NCBI GenBank assembly: GCA_002705125.1
Contig: PAHQ01000069.1
Span: forward strand, 6,120-14,879
Direction of reading: 5' to 3'
DNA length: 8,760 nucleotides
Source: Verrucomicrobiales bacterium
Lineage (GTDB): Bacteria; Verrucomicrobiota; Verrucomicrobiia; Verrucomicrobiales; DEV007
The translations under genes were made by a program, and so were the position numbers. This document shows positions 6,849 through 8,760 of the stretch, piece by piece. Under the pieces are notes generated by a model that saw only the letters and a program-made list of their open reading frames with translations, made no database searches and was not told where the DNA came from. Each line of letters begins with the position of its first letter. Positions within the stretch are counted from its first letter, which is position 1.

Positions 6849-8697
6849 TCATTATCATATCAACGGCATTCTCTGGGGTGAGTCCGTGTTTGTCCCTTAG
6901 AGCAGGAATGTTTCCGTGTTCAATGAACTCATCAGGCCATCCAATTCTTACTACTGGCGTGTTTATACCTGAATCATGGAGCAGCTCAATGATAGCAGCC
7001 CCGAATCCGTTATGTAAAACATGGTCTTCAAATGTACATATGACTTTTACTTTTTTAGCCATTTCCTTGATTGCAGAACTGTCGATTGGTTTAATAAATC
7101 GAGGGTTTATGAGGCTTACAGAATGTCCTTGCTCTTCAAGCATCAAACTTGTCTTTTCAGCCATTTCAAATAAATGGCCTAAACCAATAAGGCCTACATC
7201 ATTACCTTTTTTTAGAATTTCAGCTTTGCCAATATCAATAATTTTCGGAGTTTTCTTTGGGCTTGCTCCAGTACCAGCACCTCTTGGATACCTGACTGCA
7301 ATAGGGCCTGAGTCATGGTTTGCCATTGTCCATAACATATCAACAAACTCTTCTTCATCTTTTGGCTGCATGAATATAAAATTTGGGACATGCCTTAAAT
7401 AACCAATATCAAACAGTCCGTGGTGAGTTGGTCCATCATCACCAGAGAGGCCTGCTCTGTCCATACAAATACGTACTGGTAAGTTTTGAATTCCAATATC
7501 ATGAATGAGCATGTCAAATGCTCTCTGCATGAAGGTTGAATAAATTGTTAAAAAGGGTTTGAAACCTTGTGTAGCCAAACCACAAGCAAAAAGTGCAGCA
7601 TGCTCTTCTGCAATACCAACGTCAAAATATCTATCTTTAACTTCTGAGGAGTCCCTAAATGTTGAGAGTCCTGTTCCACCAGGCATCGCTGCAGTTATGG
7701 CTGTTATTAGTTTATCTTTCTTAGCGAATTCTGTTAAATGCTCTCCATATAATTGAGAATAAGTCGGACAAGATGCTGGGTCTGTCTCTCCAGTTTCAAT
7801 TTTATACTTTCCTAAACCATGGAATTTATCTGGTTTGTCTAATGCAGGTTGATAGCCATGACCTTTCTTAGTAATAATATGCAGAATTACCGGCTCTTTT
7901 TGTTCTTTGAGAAATTCAAAAGTCTTTATGAGCAGAGGCAAGTCATGCCCATCAATAGGTCCATAATATCTCAATCCGAATTCTTCAAACAAAACACTGG
8001 GTACGAGCATGTTTTTTGCACCCTTCTCAACTTTTGAAGCGATTCGACTTACTCCTTCTCCCATTGTTTTAGACACAAAATTTGCAGCAGCTTCATGAAG
8101 TCCGGCATATGTCTTGCTTGTTGTAATTTTGTTAAAGTATTTTGCTATAGCGCCAACATTTTTATCAATTGACCATTCATTATCATTGAGAACGATAATA
8201 AAGGGACCTTCGAGGTTTCCTACATTATTTAGAGCTTCATATGTAGGGCCGCATGTGAAAGCAGCATCGCCAGCAACTGCAACAACACGTTCATCGTTCC
8301 TTTTCATTTTACTGGCCATTGCCATTCCAAGTGCAGCTGATACCGCTGTTCCTGCATGACCTGCACCATAACAATCGTGCTCACTTTCACTTCTTAAAAG
8401 AAACCCGTTTAATCCTTTATATTGTCTAATGGTGTCGATTTTATTCCATCTGCCAGTGAGCATTTTATGAACATATCCTTGATGCGATACATCAAATACG
8501 AACTTGTCTTTTGGGGTCTCAAAGACCCTATGCAAGGCAATGGTTAATTCGACGACACCTAGGTTAGGGCCCAAGTGGCCTCCAGTTTGAGAAAGGCACT
8601 CAATTAAATCCTTACGAATTTGTGCGGCGAGTGCATCAAGGTCCTCTTCTGGAAGTGCTTTGAGGTCTTCGGGGCTTTTGATCTCAGATAATTTCAC
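6838..8697 (-). CDS. dxs: 1-deoxy-D-xylulose-5-phosphate synthase
   Basis: Thiamine-diphosphate enzyme that joins pyruvate and glyceraldehyde 3-phosphate to form DXP, the first step of the MEP isoprenoid pathway and a precursor for thiamine and pyridoxal. Cytoplasmic. Its 619 residues match the usual length (about 620). Visible elements: GGHLGPNLG with His41, DVSHQGYVHKMLTGR with His72, GAGH at 111-114, and the thiamine/Mg motif GDAAFTCG at 143-150 paired with NDNEWSIDKNVG from 171. The general-base Glu is in GIAEEHAALFA (about 364), followed by YSTFMQRAFDMLIHD, DRAGLSGDDGPTHHGLFD (His425/426) and RYPRG at 469-473. The third residue of the usual GDG is Ala here, as I recall for verrucomicrobial-type DXS. 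Start is GTG at 8697: an in-frame stop lies 48 bases upstream and no ATG intervenes. There is no Shine-Dalgarno. The gene stands alone and converges on the DUF1080 gene. Confidence 0.97.
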   Translation of the reverse strand: MKLSEIKSPEDLKALPEEDLDALAAQIRKDLIECLSQTGGHLGPNLGVVELTIALHRVFETPKDKFVFDVSHQGYVHKMLTGRWNKIDTIRQYKGLNGFLLRSESEHDCYGAGHAGTAVSAALGMAMASKMKRNDERVVAVAGDAAFTCGPTYEALNNVGNLEGPFIIVLNDNEWSIDKNVGAIAKYFNKITTSKTYAGLHEAAANFVSKTMGEGVSRIASKVEKGAKNMLVPSVLFEEFGLRYYGPIDGHDLPLLIKTFEFLKEQKEPVILHIITKKGHGYQPALDKPDKFHGLGKYKIETGETDPASCPTYSQLYGEHLTEFAKKDKLITAITAAMPGGTGLSTFRDSSEVKDRYFDVGIAEEHAALFACGLATQGFKPFLTIYSTFMQRAFDMLIHDIGIQNLPVRICMDRAGLSGDDGPTHHGLFDIGYLRHVPNFIFMQPKDEEEFVDMLWTMANHDSGPIAVRYPRGAGTGASPKKTPKIIDIGKAEILKKGNDVGLIGLGHLFEMAEKTSLMLEEQGHSVSLINPRFIKPIDSSAIKEMAKKVKVICTFEDHVLHNGFGAAIIELLHDSGINTPVVRIGWPDEFIEHGNIPALRDKHGLTPENAVDMIMNKL

Positions 8698-8731
8698 TTG
8701 TTTGTTTGTATTTTGAGCTGAAAAATGTGGG

Positions 8732-8759
8732 TTTGTAATTTTCTATTCGCCTTAGTCAA
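8732..8759 (-). promoter_or_regulatory. dxs: Candidate sigma-70-type promoter for dxs
   Basis: On the minus strand TTGACT (8754-8759, five of six matches to TTGACA) is followed after 16 bases by TACAAA (8732-8737, four of six matches to TATAAT). Transcription would begin near 8725, giving a leader of about 27 bases before the GTG start. Spacing and position fit, but the region is AT-rich and the window ends here, so chance matches are possible. Confidence 0.35.
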
Positions 8760-8760
8760 T

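Noticed and set aside
6878..7402. 174-codon open frame on the plus strand opposite dxs
   Set aside because: It lies wholly antisense to a clearly conserved dxs gene, and its predicted protein (Cys/Ser/Pro-rich) has no domain-like pattern.
1..8760. Polysaccharide utilisation locus, mobile element, tRNA/rRNA, CRISPR or defence system
   Set aside because: There is no SusC/SusD pair, transposase, integrase, cloverleaf, repeat-spacer array or known defence gene; the two sulfatases are on opposite strands and separated by housekeeping-type genes.

Overview
The window is an ordinary-looking stretch of an AT-rich, gene-dense bacterial chromosome. It holds seven protein genes, one of them cut by the left edge. 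I saw no RNA genes, insertion sequences or CRISPR arrays, and no gene-free stretch reaches 300 bases. The gene content suggests a marine-type member of the Planctomycetota/Verrucomicrobiota group: two formylglycine-type sulfatases, a secreted DUF1080 (3-keto-disaccharide hydrolase family) protein, and a DXS of the variant with GDAAFTCG at the thiamine-binding motif. Verrucomicrobiota is the better guess, from recall of similar DXS proteins and not from a search.

Left block (2-4441, plus strand): the C-terminal two thirds or so of an arylsulfatase-type enzyme is followed after 6 bp by a YheS/YdiF-like ABC-F ATPase. After a 95 bp gap come a single-domain cytoplasmic FKBP peptidyl-prolyl isomerase, a YhiN/HI0933-type flavoprotein overlapping it in a TAATG junction, and a small unrecognised protein of about 88 residues. 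These are probably one or two transcripts. They mix a carbohydrate-catabolic enzyme with ribosome- and protein-folding-related genes. A hairpin followed by TTTT lies inside the 3' end of the small gene and may end the transcript.

Middle block (4453-6798): a secreted iduronate-2-sulfatase-like enzyme (minus strand) and a secreted DUF1080 protein (plus strand) are divergently transcribed from a 132 bp AT-rich region. Both have N-terminal signal peptides, so they plausibly act together outside the cytoplasm on sulfated polysaccharides or their oligosaccharides. No SusC/SusD-like transporter, glycoside hydrolase of a named family, or sulfatase-maturating enzyme is present in the window.

Right block (6838-8697, minus strand): a complete dxs gene (1-deoxy-D-xylulose-5-phosphate synthase, first step of the MEP isoprenoid pathway), with a GTG start and a candidate sigma-70-type promoter at the right edge. 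It converges on the DUF1080 gene, with a small palindrome at the junction.

A feature shared by the whole window is that none of the preferred start codons has a recognisable Shine-Dalgarno sequence; leaders are A/T-rich instead. I did not find a convincing novel system here. The best leads are the small orphan gene with embedded hairpins, the hairpin plus G7 tract inside the ABC-F gene, and the missing Shine-Dalgarno signals.
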